Origin: Aureibacillus halotolerans
GTDB taxonomy: Bacteria; Bacillota; Bacilli; Bacillales; DSM-28697
Assembly: GCF_004363045.1 (NCBI RefSeq)
Contig: NZ_SNYJ01000001.1
Span: 1 to 64,000, forward strand
DNA length: 64,000 nucleotides
Direction of reading: 5' to 3'
Shown one piece after another: positions 51,893 through 60,297 of the stretch; position 1 is the first letter of the stretch; each line of letters starts with the position of its first letter. The notes beneath the pieces were generated by a model, which saw nothing but the letters and a program-made list of their open reading frames with translations, had not been told where the DNA came from and made no database searches. Made by a program: the position numbers and the translations under genes.

Positions 51893-54262
51893 CTAGACAT
51901 ATTGATGCTCTGAGACACCAATTTGTGCTGAAGTGACAGCGTTTGATTGAATGGTCGTTTTGGCGGATAATACGCCAGAAGCTGATGCAATCAACGCAAT
52001 TGACCCACTTTGCGAAGTGCTCTGAACAATGACAAGACATTTCCCACGATAAGCTGACCTTTGATTTCCTTTAAAACGTTCATGACTATCTAAATTTCCA
52101 TTGTCAACTCCAATAATTTTTCCCTCTCCTTTTATAGAAAACGTGATGAGCTGATCAGCATCTGGGACGACAATACCGTCTCGATCTGCAATACTTACGT
52201 CCACATGAACAATGTCGTTGCCGTCTGCTGTGATGCTCGTTCGATCTGGTTCCATGACAATCTGATCTGCTTCACCTGCTGTTTTTAATTCATGCTCGCT
52301 GACAGGCTTCCCATTTTGGAACCCTACCGCTTTAATGACGCCAGGTACGTAAGGCACATACCACGTCATCATTGCATCAGGATAATCTGACAGCCATTTT
52401 TCATTAAATTTGTTGCCGTTGAGCCATAACTCAACCTTTTCGCAATTGGTGAATGTCACCAGCCTTGCCAGATGACTTTCTAGATGTGGCAAGTTCCAAT
52501 GAGAGCACATTTTCGGCCAGTTCCACAGGGTCTTTTCTAATGGCATTGGCATGGCATCATTGTAAATTGCGATATGAACCATCGGCTTATCGCTCCAAAC
52601 ACTTTGATGGAAGTAAGACGTTGGTTTTCTAAATCCGCACGTGTCAATGATTGACGATGCCCATCCTTTGCTAGGCCATTTTGGACTTTCGCCAATGTAA
52701 TCAAATAACGTCCATAAATACTGTCCAACGACGTAATCATTCTCGACAACATCGAACCATGGGTTTTTTACGTCATACGCCCGAAAGAAATCACGCTTGG
52801 ACCGAAAATGTGGAAAGGTTTCACTTCCGATAATCACTAGTTCAGGACGACGTGCTTTAAATTCGTCATACCATGGCTCCATATAATTTAAGCTCAAAAC
52901 ATCCATTTGATCTGCCATAGAAAGAATGTTTTCAATGATTCCTTCATGATCGCTCATCTCATGTGGCAGTCTTAACGCACAGGTGACCAGCCTCGTCGGC
53001 TCAAACTCATGTACATAATCCACAAGCATTTTCAAGATGTTCACTGATTCTGGTGACCCTTGATTTTCCACCTCATTGCCAACACTCCAGAGGAAAATAC
53101 AAGGATGATTGCGATCTCTTTCAAGCATTGCTTTTAGGTCGCGCTCCCACCAGTCATTAAAATCATCTCCATAGCCCCCACCTGTCCATTTATCGAAGGC
53201 TTCATCAATGACGAGAAAACCCATTCTGTCACACATTTCAAGCATTTCTGGAGCGGGGATGTTATGACTGCATCGTACGGAATTACAGCCCATTTCTTTT
53301 GCAATTTGCAACCTACGTTCTAAGGCCCTTTCAGGAACCGCAGCCCCAAGACATCCTGCATCATGGTGGAGGTTAATCCCCTTTAGTTTCATCGACTGTT
53401 CATTTAGAAAGAAGCCATTGGTGCTTGAAAAACGTATCGACCGAATCCCAAACGTTGTGTTTTGCACTTCAATTGATTGTCCATTCTCCATAACCTCATT
53501 GACCGTCTCATACAAAGCCGGTTTTTCTGGGCTCCAAAGATCAGGGGTATGGATCAAAAATCGTTGCGTAAGCGTTTGCTTTTCTCCCGGCAGAATAGTA
53601 GCCTCCTGCTCACGGGCTTCGATAGCTGCTTCATCCTGTTTTTGATTCACGCTTGTTCGTAACGTATATGTTCTGCTGCTATCGGAATGATTGACGATAA
53701 CCGTTTGGACAGAAACCTCAGCGACATCCGCTGTTACCTTAGGTGTCGTGACACTCGTTCCGTAGTGATCAATATGGAGCGGATCGTGGACTGAAAGCCA
53801 TACATGTCTGTAAATGCCCGATCCTGAATGCCAGCGACAGTTGGGTTGATCTGAATTATCCACTTTGACAGCGATTACATTTTCATCGTTTAAATCAATA
53901 AAAGGAGTCAAATCATAGATAAAGCTGACGTAGCCATTTGGACGAGTGCCGACTTCCTGACCGTTCAAGTAAACAGTGCTTCGGTGAAAAACCCCATCAA
54001 AATGGATGTGTACTCTTTGACCTGCTTTCACGTGAGACACATCTAGTTTTTTTCGATACCAGCCGATGCCACCAGGTAAGAATCCACCAGCCGTTCCACT
54101 CGGATGCTGATGATGAAAGTCTCCTCCAATGCTCCAATCATGTGGCACATCGAGCATTTCCCATCCACGATCATCGAACTGTTGATTGTACGCATCAGTC
54201 ACATCATCCTGTACAAATTTCCACCCTTTATCAATGTTTACTTTTAAGCTTTTGTTGCTCAT
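51893..54262 (-). CDS. Glycoside hydrolase family 2 enzyme with C-terminal DUF4982-like domains
   Basis: An intracellular retaining GH2 enzyme of about 789 residues (beta-galactosidase, beta-glucuronidase or similar). Domain order: sugar-binding jelly roll (about 5-180; WYRKKLDV, HIHFDGVFHRSTVYLNG), immunoglobulin-like domain (about 185-290), TIM barrel (about 290-590) and C-terminal beta domains. The acid/base Glu is in LWSVGNEVENQG and the nucleophile Glu in VIIGSETFPH. The C-terminal VELWLNGNKFNEKW and VHVDVSIADRDG segments fit DUF4982 and an Ig-like cap. AGAGGTGA precedes the ATG. Being in a GH67 operon, it may act on side chains or backbone of glucuronoxylan oligosaccharides. Specificity is not readable. 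Confidence 0.88.
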   Translation of the reverse strand: MSNKSLKVNIDKGWKFVQDDVTDAYNQQFDDRGWEMLDVPHDWSIGGDFHHQHPSGTAGGFLPGGIGWYRKKLDVSHVKAGQRVHIHFDGVFHRSTVYLNGQEVGTRPNGYVSFIYDLTPFIDLNDENVIAVKVDNSDQPNCRWHSGSGIYRHVWLSVHDPLHIDHYGTSVTTPKVTADVAEVSVQTVIVNHSDSSRTYTLRTSVNQKQDEAAIEAREQEATILPGEKQTLTQRFLIHTPDLWSPEKPALYETVNEVMENGQSIEVQNTTFGIRSIRFSSTNGFFLNEQSMKLKGINLHHDAGCLGAAVPERALERRLQIAKEMGCNSVRCSHNIPAPEMLEMCDRMGFLVIDEAFDKWTGGGYGDDFNDWWERDLKAMLERDRNHPCIFLWSVGNEVENQGSPESVNILKMLVDYVHEFEPTRLVTCALRLPHEMSDHEGIIENILSMADQMDVLSLNYMEPWYDEFKARRPELVIIGSETFPHFRSKRDFFRAYDVKNPWFDVVENDYVVGQYLWTLFDYIGESPKWPSKGWASSIIDTCGFRKPTSYFHQSVWSDKPMVHIAIYNDAMPMPLEKTLWNWPKMCSHWNLPHLESHLARLVTFTNCEKVELWLNGNKFNEKWLSDYPDAMMTWYVPYVPGVIKAVGFQNGKPVSEHELKTAGEADQIVMEPDRTSITADGNDIVHVDVSIADRDGIVVPDADQLITFSIKGEGKIIGVDNGNLDSHERFKGNQRSAYRGKCLVIVQSTSQSGSIALIASASGVLSAKTTIQSNAVTSAQIGVSEHQYV

Positions 54263-54350
54263 CGTTTCACCTCTGATATTGTAATCAAATTTTTTCTTTA
54301 ACCAAATCAATTCGCACACTGTTTGAAAGCTAAAAAATTACTTACTTACC

Positions 54351-54374
54351 ATAAATGTGAACGTTCACATTTAT
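54351..54374. promoter_or_regulatory. 24-bp perfect palindrome containing a perfect cre box
   Basis: The core TGTGAACGTTCACA (54356-54369) fits the CcpA site consensus TGWNANCGNTNWCA exactly, and perfect symmetry extends five more bases each side (ATAAA/TTTAT). It lies between gntR and the GH2 gene, about 90 bases before the GH2 start. Catabolite repression of the downstream operon is the simplest reading; a second LacI-type or other dimeric regulator could also use it. Confidence 0.75.
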
Positions 54375-54402
54375 GACAATGCTATCGTTCGTGACTTTTT
54401 CT

Positions 54403-55089
54403 TTAAAGCTTAAAATAGTCTGGGAATCTTGCAACGAGGCAATCTTTCTCAAAAAAAACAAGCCTTAAATGGTCACTCATTCGTTGATCTGCTTGGTCTG
54501 GCAGCTTTTGCTTAATTAATTCATAAATGTGTTTATGCTGGGCAATAATTTCACTCCATTCTAAAGTGGAGAAAACTCTCAGCTGGCGCAAACGATTAAA
54601 ATGCGAGTTCATAAACTCCATCATTTCCCATGTTCTGATTTTGCCACAACCATAAAACAATAGCTTATGAAATTCATTGTCTAGTTCAAACAACTTTGAA
54701 TGATTCCCTTTCTTCTCACACAACTCTTGCATCATCAGGTTGGATTCCAACTGAAAGAGATGGTCTTCCGAGAGTACTTCGCATGCTTGTTTGACAATGG
54801 CACGCTCAATATGTTCTCTCACAAATCTCCCCTCTTCCACATAATCAAGTTGAATAAGAGATACTACGGTTCCGCTTTGAGGATAGATGTCTAACAACTT
54901 CTCCTGTGCGAGCTTTACAAATGAATCCCTGACAGGTGCACGGCTCACATCTAATTTGCGCGCGATTTCATTCTCGGAAATTTTTTGACCTGGTCTGAGC
55001 TCCAACGTCAATATTTTGTTTTTAAGGGTGTCATACGTGAATTCCCCAATTGATTTTTTCGGTTGTCCGTCCACAGATGTGAATTTCAA
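54403..55089 (-). CDS. GntR-family regulator, FadR/UxuR subfamily
   Basis: A 228-residue one-component regulator. The N-terminal winged helix (about 10-75) has ENEIARKLDVSRAPVRDSFVKLAQEKLL. The helical FCD domain (about 80-220) has a likely metal site made of D in FELDNEFHKLLF, the following H, H in IIAQHKHIYELI and H in MSDHLRLVFF. FCD proteins often sense carboxylated sugars or organic acids, consistent with regulating glucuronate-linked genes downstream. The TTG start has GAGGAG seven bases upstream. A palindrome overlaps its promoter, suggesting autoregulation. Confidence 0.87.
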   Translation of the reverse strand: MKFTSVDGQPKKSIGEFTYDTLKNKILTLELRPGQKISENEIARKLDVSRAPVRDSFVKLAQEKLLDIYPQSGTVVSLIQLDYVEEGRFVREHIERAIVKQACEVLSEDHLFQLESNLMMQELCEKKGNHSKLFELDNEFHKLLFYGCGKIRTWEMMEFMNSHFNRLRQLRVFSTLEWSEIIAQHKHIYELIKQKLPDQADQRMSDHLRLVFFEKDCLVARFPDYFKL

Positions 55090-55118
55090 TGGGATCTCCT
55101 CTAAAACGGCTTATTAAT

Positions 55119-55130
55119 CATACTAGTATG
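55119..55130. promoter_or_regulatory. CATACTAGTATG palindrome over the gntR promoter
   Basis: A perfect 12-bp palindrome 30 bases upstream of the gntR start. On the minus strand TTGTCA lies about 16 bases upstream of CATACT, so the palindrome would cover the -10. This is the position expected for autorepression by the GntR protein. Confidence 0.45.
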
Positions 55131-55361
55131 TCAGTTAGAAAAAGAATGACAAATTGAAATATATGATTTGTCTGTTTAGTATAATGGATTCCGTTTTTAA
55201 TGACAACCATTTTTTTAGTCGTCGAACGTGCAACGCCTACACTACAATTTCCATACAATTCGTGGAGTCATTGGGAGTCATTGTATCTAATCAATGAATT
55301 CATGCTTCATGAAGAACGATGACACGGCTTCCTTTTGTTCGATTCTCCTGATGAAGCTCTC

Positions 55362-55877
55362 TCATTCGTCTCCATAATTCGAAAGCCAGGTTTCGACCCA
55401 TTGTTCATAATCATCCTGAACGACCTCCGCAGTTCGTCCGTCAATTGAGTTCCCTGGAGACGAGTAAGCTTTATTTCCTATAGGGACCGAGGAACCTCCA
55501 AATGGCTTATTGTTGTTTATATAAACAGACACATGCGCATGTGTGTAATTCTCATCGTTAACATAGGCTTTATCCAATGGATGGTTTGTGACATTGAACT
55601 GAAAGACTTCTACCGTTTCGCCGATAAAACGATCTGGCGGCACATCCTGCACCGCCCAAAAGTTTCTTTCTGGCATTTTAGCTAATGCTGCTCGTTCCAC
55701 TTTTTTCTCGTACGAGCCTTTATATGAAAGAATTTCATACCCTTTCCCTTCAAGAAGTTCTTTTGCCGTCTCAGCGTTTTGCGAGAGTGATTCTTCCTGT
55801 GGTTCTTGGTTTGCACATGCTGTAAATAAAACGAACACACAAAAAAAGGCAAGCATCATGAGCTTCAGCTCCGTCAT
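55362..55877 (-). CDS. Uncharacterised lipoprotein
   Basis: A 171-residue predicted lipoprotein of no recognised family. The signal peptide LKLMMLAFFCVFVLFTAC ends in lipobox LFTAC (Cys at about 21). The mature part begins with a low-complexity acidic linker, then KGYEILSYKGSYEKKVERAALAKM and a beta-like ETVEVFQFNVTNHPLDK-AYVNDENYTHAHVSVYIN core. Its start overlaps the stop of the preceding 527-residue gene (ATGA), which indicates translational coupling. It lies just upstream of the glucuronoxylan operon on the same strand, but 272 bases separate them and gntR appears to have its own promoter. Confidence 0.7.
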   Translation of the reverse strand: MTELKLMMLAFFCVFVLFTACANQEPQEESLSQNAETAKELLEGKGYEILSYKGSYEKKVERAALAKMPERNFWAVQDVPPDRFIGETVEVFQFNVTNHPLDKAYVNDENYTHAHVSVYINNNKPFGGSSVPIGNKAYSSPGNSIDGRTAEVVQDDYEQWVETWLSNYGDE

Positions 55878-57457
55878 GCTTTTTCCTCAATATTGACCGA
55901 TAAGTACTTTCGCTGAATTTCCTGCAACGACCATTTTTCCGGTTGGATGAGTTCGCGCACCCAATCCTCGAGCGGCGAATGTAATTGGAGCTGTTTCTCC
56001 TCCAAGATTTGCTTTAACTCTAGATCTGAAGGGGTCGGAAACCACCAAGTGAACACCGAACTGTATTCATGGTGAAGCATTGCTTCGAAATAGCCATGAA
56101 TAAGCGCTGCATTTGTTTTCGCATGAAACTGAAACGGTCCTTCTGGAAAAACCGCTGGATAAATTGCTGGATAGGCAAGCGGTCCATGAAAAAGAAAAAG
56201 TCCAATTAACCCAATTGGTGGAATGGCACGCCCTTTTCCTGGAAGCTCAATAGGCAGTGCTGAAGTGAAATTCACTCGAATAACCACACCATCGATAAAT
56301 TTCTGTTCGATTGGATCCTCTCTTTCATAAATGCCTAACTCCCTTGCTTCGTTATCCCAATAGACGATGGATGTATTATGGGAAAGCCAAAAAAGGGTCG
56401 ATAATTTTATAAAATGAGTGTGCCAAGCTTTCACGAATCCTGGCCGAAAAAGATCTGTTAGCTTTAAACGACCATATTTTCGATGCCATGCATCTGATTC
56501 CTCTATATAGTTAATAAAATGCTGAATCCTTGGGTGCATCGCGGTTCTCTTTGCTTCATAAAGATCATTCGCTTGCTGAAGATCCTCTGCAAAATGAGAA
56601 TTTACAAAATCCCAATAGTTACCTGGTCGCAGTGGCACGACACGACCGCTCGTCGTTTCCCACTTCATAAACCATTCGACATCCATGCCAAAATAGAGAG
56701 CCGCATCATGAAAACGATCAGCCCAATGCATTTTTTTTGGCCAGTGGAGTAAGTGAAATTGATATGGACTTCTATGCTGATACCAAGCTCTAACCTTCTC
56801 CAATCTTTGGTTTGGAGGAAGTTCCGCGACACCTGCAAGGTCAACCGCTTGATGGGAAAGCTTTGAATCGTACTGTGCCATCGTATGTGTGCCTTCGACT
56901 TGTGCTGTGCTGGCTTTATTGATGTACGTATCCCAAGTGTGCATTAAACCTATGAAAATCGTGGGCTGCTCTTTGGTCCCTTTAAACCATAAGGAGGACT
57001 TATCTCGAAGGTTAATATGTCCACCCGTTCGCATTGTGAAAACTGTTCCCGATCCCACAGTCACATTTACGTTTTCAGCAAGTGTCCATCCTAACTCGCC
57101 TATCATATAAGGACCGTTCTGTCTTGTCAGATACTGGTCGCTTTCGCATTTTCCCTCCAATACGCGAAACCTGTCTACCTGGACAGTACAGGTTCCACCT
57201 TGTCCCGTCACACCAAGGCTGAATGACTTTACACTGTTTAATTTCGGGGCATAGACTAAAACCGGCGCCACGTGCATGGTCGTTAGCACCTGTTGAACAA
57301 TGACACCTTCATGATCTTGTAGCGTTAATGTCCACTCACTATTTTTCGTATGTTCAAACAAATGTATTTCAATAGCTTCTCCATACGCTATTTGTAGAGA
57401 AAACATTTTCCCTGGATCTTGAACAGTGTACGGCATCCCATCCGTCAGTGTCGTCAT
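55874..57457 (-). CDS. Unrecognised 527-residue protein coupled to a lipoprotein gene
   Basis: No family could be assigned. The first about 170 residues look beta-rich (IEIHLFEHTKNSEWTLTL, VTVGSGTVFTMRTGGHINLRD). The remainder is helical and very rich in Trp, Tyr, Phe and His (for example WADRFHDAALYFGMDVEWFMKW). One hydrophobic stretch at about 415-440 is rich in Pro and Gly. There is no signal peptide, so it is probably cytoplasmic or membrane-associated. AAAGGAG lies about ten bases before the ATG, and normal codon structure over 1.6 kb supports a real gene. It overlaps the downstream lipoprotein gene by four bases, so the two products probably work together. Confidence 0.75.
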   Translation of the reverse strand: MTTLTDGMPYTVQDPGKMFSLQIAYGEAIEIHLFEHTKNSEWTLTLQDHEGVIVQQVLTTMHVAPVLVYAPKLNSVKSFSLGVTGQGGTCTVQVDRFRVLEGKCESDQYLTRQNGPYMIGELGWTLAENVNVTVGSGTVFTMRTGGHINLRDKSSLWFKGTKEQPTIFIGLMHTWDTYINKASTAQVEGTHTMAQYDSKLSHQAVDLAGVAELPPNQRLEKVRAWYQHRSPYQFHLLHWPKKMHWADRFHDAALYFGMDVEWFMKWETTSGRVVPLRPGNYWDFVNSHFAEDLQQANDLYEAKRTAMHPRIQHFINYIEESDAWHRKYGRLKLTDLFRPGFVKAWHTHFIKLSTLFWLSHNTSIVYWDNEARELGIYEREDPIEQKFIDGVVIRVNFTSALPIELPGKGRAIPPIGLIGLFLFHGPLAYPAIYPAVFPEGPFQFHAKTNAALIHGYFEAMLHHEYSSVFTWWFPTPSDLELKQILEEKQLQLHSPLEDWVRELIQPEKWSLQEIQRKYLSVNIEEKA

Positions 57458-57817
57458 CTACGTTCCTCTCCTTTTCAACTTTCATGTAAGACGAGCAATT
57501 ACAATGTCCATCGAAGAACAATATCCTCATCCAATGATAAATAGTCTGATTAATAGGAAAATTAAAGTTGAATATGCTTGGTCTTCCCTGTCATTCCTTT
57601 TTCTACCTTAAAGATCGCATAGGTCCAAAGGACTGTCAAGATAGCAAAATCAGTCGGCATTGTCTGAAGGAAAGGAGATGTTCAAAAAGCATCAATATAG
57701 GAGTTTCCCCCTCCGAACACATGGCTTCCATTATTCGCAACTCCAAAAACGTATGAAAATGAAGGGGAACGGCACGTTGGTCACGAACATTTTCATTGTG
57801 AAAGGAGTTTAGACTTA
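57458..57817. other. Intergenic region between divergent genes
   Basis: No gene seen; frames of about 60 codons lack ribosome sites. It should contain the promoter of the 527-residue gene on the minus strand and of the membrane-protein gene on the plus strand. No clear consensus promoter or operator was recognised. Confidence 0.45.
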
Positions 57818-58381
57818 ATGCCTTTGTCTAATTGGATGTACAGGAGGATCAATGGTCGTATCGTACTCATTGCCTTTCTCCTTTTTGGATTCTTTATTCT
57901 TATGGTGTTACCCTGGATATCCGGCTTAACTGACTCATTAATAGGGTCAGGTGAATCTCCTGACAGCTCATTTTATTATTCTGCTACCGATTTATACGAC
58001 ATGGCTGACTCCTATGGCGAGGACGGTCGTCAAGCCTATATCATACTGCGCTGGACCTTTGATATTGTATGGCCGCTCGTCTATGTCTTTTTTCTAAGTG
58101 CTTTGCTCTCATGGTTTCTTCAATCAGTGGTTCCCACCAACAAACTTCGCCTTCTCAATCTTCTTCCGGTTGCTGGGGCCATGTTGGATATACTGGAGAA
58201 CACAGGGGCATCCATCGTAATGGCTCGTTACCCCGAACGTTCGAACGGCATCGCTGAGGTAACGCCCTTTTTTACAGCGTTGAAATGGAGTTTTCTTTAC
58301 GCAAGCTTTTTCATCGTTTTCCTAGCTGGTCTATGGTGGGTGTACAGGCTTCTGTCTTTAGCAAGAAATAAGAAACGGTGA
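57818..58381 (+). CDS. Uncharacterised four-helix membrane protein
   Basis: A 187-residue integral membrane protein. Four hydrophobic segments (about 15-35, 82-102, 110-125, 152-177) surround an outward loop FYYSATDLYDMADSYGEDGRQAY. The PVAGAMLDILENTG motif is shared by a family of small uncharacterised Bacillaceae membrane proteins known to the annotator only by pattern. AAAGGAG lies ten bases before the ATG. No operon partner is evident. Confidence 0.6.
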   Translation: MPLSNWMYRRINGRIVLIAFLLFGFFILMVLPWISGLTDSLIGSGESPDSSFYYSATDLYDMADSYGEDGRQAYIILRWTFDIVWPLVYVFFLSALLSWFLQSVVPTNKLRLLNLLPVAGAMLDILENTGASIVMARYPERSNGIAEVTPFFTALKWSFLYASFFIVFLAGLWWVYRLLSLARNKKR

Positions 58382-58447
58382 TTGTGTTTTCGTGGTACAT
58401 TGAACGTAAGCTTTATACACTAACTCATACGAAGAGGTGGACGAAAA

Positions 58448-58861
58448 ATGTCAACGTTAACTGCTGGACAAATCTTTGTCAATTTACCTGTAAAAGACAT
58501 TAAACGTACGACGACGTTTTTTACCGCATTAGGATTTGAATTCAATCCACAATTTTCTAATGAAAATACAGGATGCATGGTCATTAGCGAACATATTTTT
58601 GTCATGCTTCTTGAGGAAGCACGCTTCAAAGATTTTACTAAAAAAGACATCGTTGACGCGTCCAAAGGTACTGAAGCGATTCTTTGCTTGTCCGCAACGA
58701 GTCGTGAAGCAGTTGACGAATTAGTCAATAAAGCTGTTGCAGCCGGGGCAACGACACCAAATGAAGTTCAGGATCATGGCTTTATGTACGGCTGGGGTTT
58801 TGAAGACTTGGACGGTCACCTTTGGGAACTCATGTATATGGATCCTAGCGCGTTCGAATAA
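58448..58861 (+). CDS. VOC-family (glyoxalase/bleomycin-resistance-like) protein
   Basis: A 137-residue vicinal-oxygen-chelate fold made of two beta-alpha-beta3 modules: IFVNLPVKDIKRTTTFFTALGFEFN then GCMVISEHIFVMLL, and EAVDELVNKAVAAGAT then MYGWGFEDLDGHLWELMYMDP. The DPDGHLWE-like end (here DLDGHLWEL) provides the C-terminal metal-ligand Glu. It resembles the YuaE/PhnB-like lactoylglutathione-lyase relatives of unknown substrate. GAGGTGG precedes the ATG. It is followed by a terminator. Confidence 0.85.
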   Translation: MSTLTAGQIFVNLPVKDIKRTTTFFTALGFEFNPQFSNENTGCMVISEHIFVMLLEEARFKDFTKKDIVDASKGTEAILCLSATSREAVDELVNKAVAAGATTPNEVQDHGFMYGWGFEDLDGHLWELMYMDPSAFE

Positions 58862-58871
58862 AAGGAGACTG

Positions 58872-58910
58872 CCGTGTCCTGTCGCTCTTCACAGGACGCG
58901 GGGTTTTTTT
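58872..58910 (+). terminator. Intrinsic terminator of the VOC gene
   Basis: CCGTGTCCTGT pairs with ACAGGACGCGG around a short loop and is followed by seven T. Confidence 0.85.
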
Positions 58911-58983
58911 GATTGGCCGTTAGAGTAACTCCATGCGTTCGAGGCACACTACATAAAGTCATGTAAGAAAGTAGGGATGAATC

Positions 58984-59718
58984 ATGTGGAGTGCAGTTTT
59001 ATGGGGAGGCATCGCTGGTTCGGCAACCTTGCTGGGCGCTTTGGCAGTCTTGTTTTTTTCCATTCCTAAACAGCTGATTGCGTACATTATGGCACTGGGC
59101 ACAGGAGCTTTGATTGGCGCAACATTATACGAGTTGCTAGAGGATTCGCTACAGATCAGCAATATTGTCGTTATTTCCATTGGCTTTTTTTCGGGTGCCG
59201 TGATATTCACGCTTTTTGATTATCTTGTGACGAAAAAAGGTGGCGAAAAACGGAAGCATTCCTCTCGCGGAATGAAGCAAGCTGGCGGTGCTGGCCTTGC
59301 CATTTTCTTCGGTACGATAATGGATGCCTTACCTGAATCGGCCATGATTGGTCTCAGCTTAATGGAACGCCACAGCGTAAGCCTCTCACTTGTGATTGCC
59401 ATTTTTATAAGCAATTTTCCTGAAGGTCTTTCAAGTACTGAAGGACTTCAAAAAAGCGGCTTTGCAAGGAAGCATATTTTAATGATGTGGACCTCTGTAT
59501 TGCTAGTCTCAGCTTTAAGCTCGCTTGCAGGCGCCTCGTTGCTCGTGCATGCAACCAATGACATTAAGGCGGGAATGAGCGCCTTCGCTGGTGGTGGCAT
59601 TATCGCTATGGTCGCCTCTACAATGATGCCAGAAGCGTATAAGGAAGGCGGACCTGTTGTCGGCTTTTTTACTGCGATCGGTGTTTTTATTTCGTTGACT
59701 TTAAATCACCTTGGATAG
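58984..59718 (+). CDS. ZIP-family metal transporter
   Basis: A 244-residue membrane protein with seven to eight helices of the ZIP superfamily, which moves Zn2+, Fe2+ or Mn2+. The metal-binding helices carry DALPESAMIGLSL (helix 4-like) and SNFPEGLSSTEG (helix 5-like), close to the HSxxDG and N-x-PEG signatures. The cytosolic loop TKKGGEKRKHSSRGMKQ lies before them. Direction and metal are not certain. GTAGGGATGA precedes the ATG. Possibly part of metal homeostasis together with mntABCD and the ArsR regulator, but no linkage is visible. Confidence 0.8.
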   Translation: MWSAVLWGGIAGSATLLGALAVLFFSIPKQLIAYIMALGTGALIGATLYELLEDSLQISNIVVISIGFFSGAVIFTLFDYLVTKKGGEKRKHSSRGMKQAGGAGLAIFFGTIMDALPESAMIGLSLMERHSVSLSLVIAIFISNFPEGLSSTEGLQKSGFARKHILMMWTSVLLVSALSSLAGASLLVHATNDIKAGMSAFAGGGIIAMVASTMMPEAYKEGGPVVGFFTAIGVFISLTLNHLG

Positions 59719-59819
59719 CCATATGCAATCCAAATGGTACAATGATCATTTGCAAGGCATCGTGAATTTTTGTTAAATAGTGTTATAAACGTAGGTTTTT
59801 AAAGGAGAGGGATGAAAGG

Positions 59820-60239
59820 ATGGATGAGCAAAAGACGAAACAAACGGATGGTAGTGTAATAGAATTTCTTGAGCAGATTGAGCGTTCTGCGAAAAAAACC
59901 GATGCTTATCAATTATTGGATTTGTTCACAGAAGTCTCTGGCCACCCTGCAAAAATGTGGGGTCCAAGCATTATAGGCTTTGGTTCCTATCATTATACGT
60001 ACGCTTCTGGTCACGAAGGCGATGCTCCCCTAGTCGGTTTTTCACCACGCAAAACAAATTTTAGTCTCTACTTTGCCACAGGCGATGAACAACGTGAAGC
60101 TTTATTGGCAAAGCTCGGCAAACACAAAGCTGGTAAGGCCTGTGTGTATATCAATAAACTAGCGGACATTGACGAAACTGCCCTCATTGAACTTATTAAT
60201 CAGTCTATCGCCTTTTTGCAAGAAACGTATCCCGATTGA
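59820..60239 (+). CDS. DUF1801-domain protein
   Basis: A 139-residue YdhG-like DUF1801 protein of unknown biochemical role. The characteristic pattern KMWGPSIIGFGSYHYTYASGHEGDAPLVGFSPRKTNFSLYF (about 46-85) is clear, with a C-terminal ACVYINKLADIDETALIELI. AAAGGAGAGGG precedes the ATG. It is monocistronic, ending at a bidirectional terminator. Confidence 0.85.
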   Translation: MDEQKTKQTDGSVIEFLEQIERSAKKTDAYQLLDLFTEVSGHPAKMWGPSIIGFGSYHYTYASGHEGDAPLVGFSPRKTNFSLYFATGDEQREALLAKLGKHKAGKACVYINKLADIDETALIELINQSIAFLQETYPD

Positions 60240-60261
60240 GTGTTTTAAAAAACAGGCTGAA

Positions 60262-60296
60262 ACGACCAGTGAATTTTTCACTGGTCGCTCTTTTTC
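60262..60296. terminator. Bidirectional terminator between DUF1801 and ppaC genes
   Basis: GCGACCAGTGAA-type arms pair perfectly (CGACCAGTGA/TCACTGGTCG) around a short T-rich loop, followed by CTCTTTTTC on the plus strand and by a T-rich tract on the minus strand. It lies right at the ppaC stop. Confidence 0.85.
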
Positions 60297-60297
60297 A

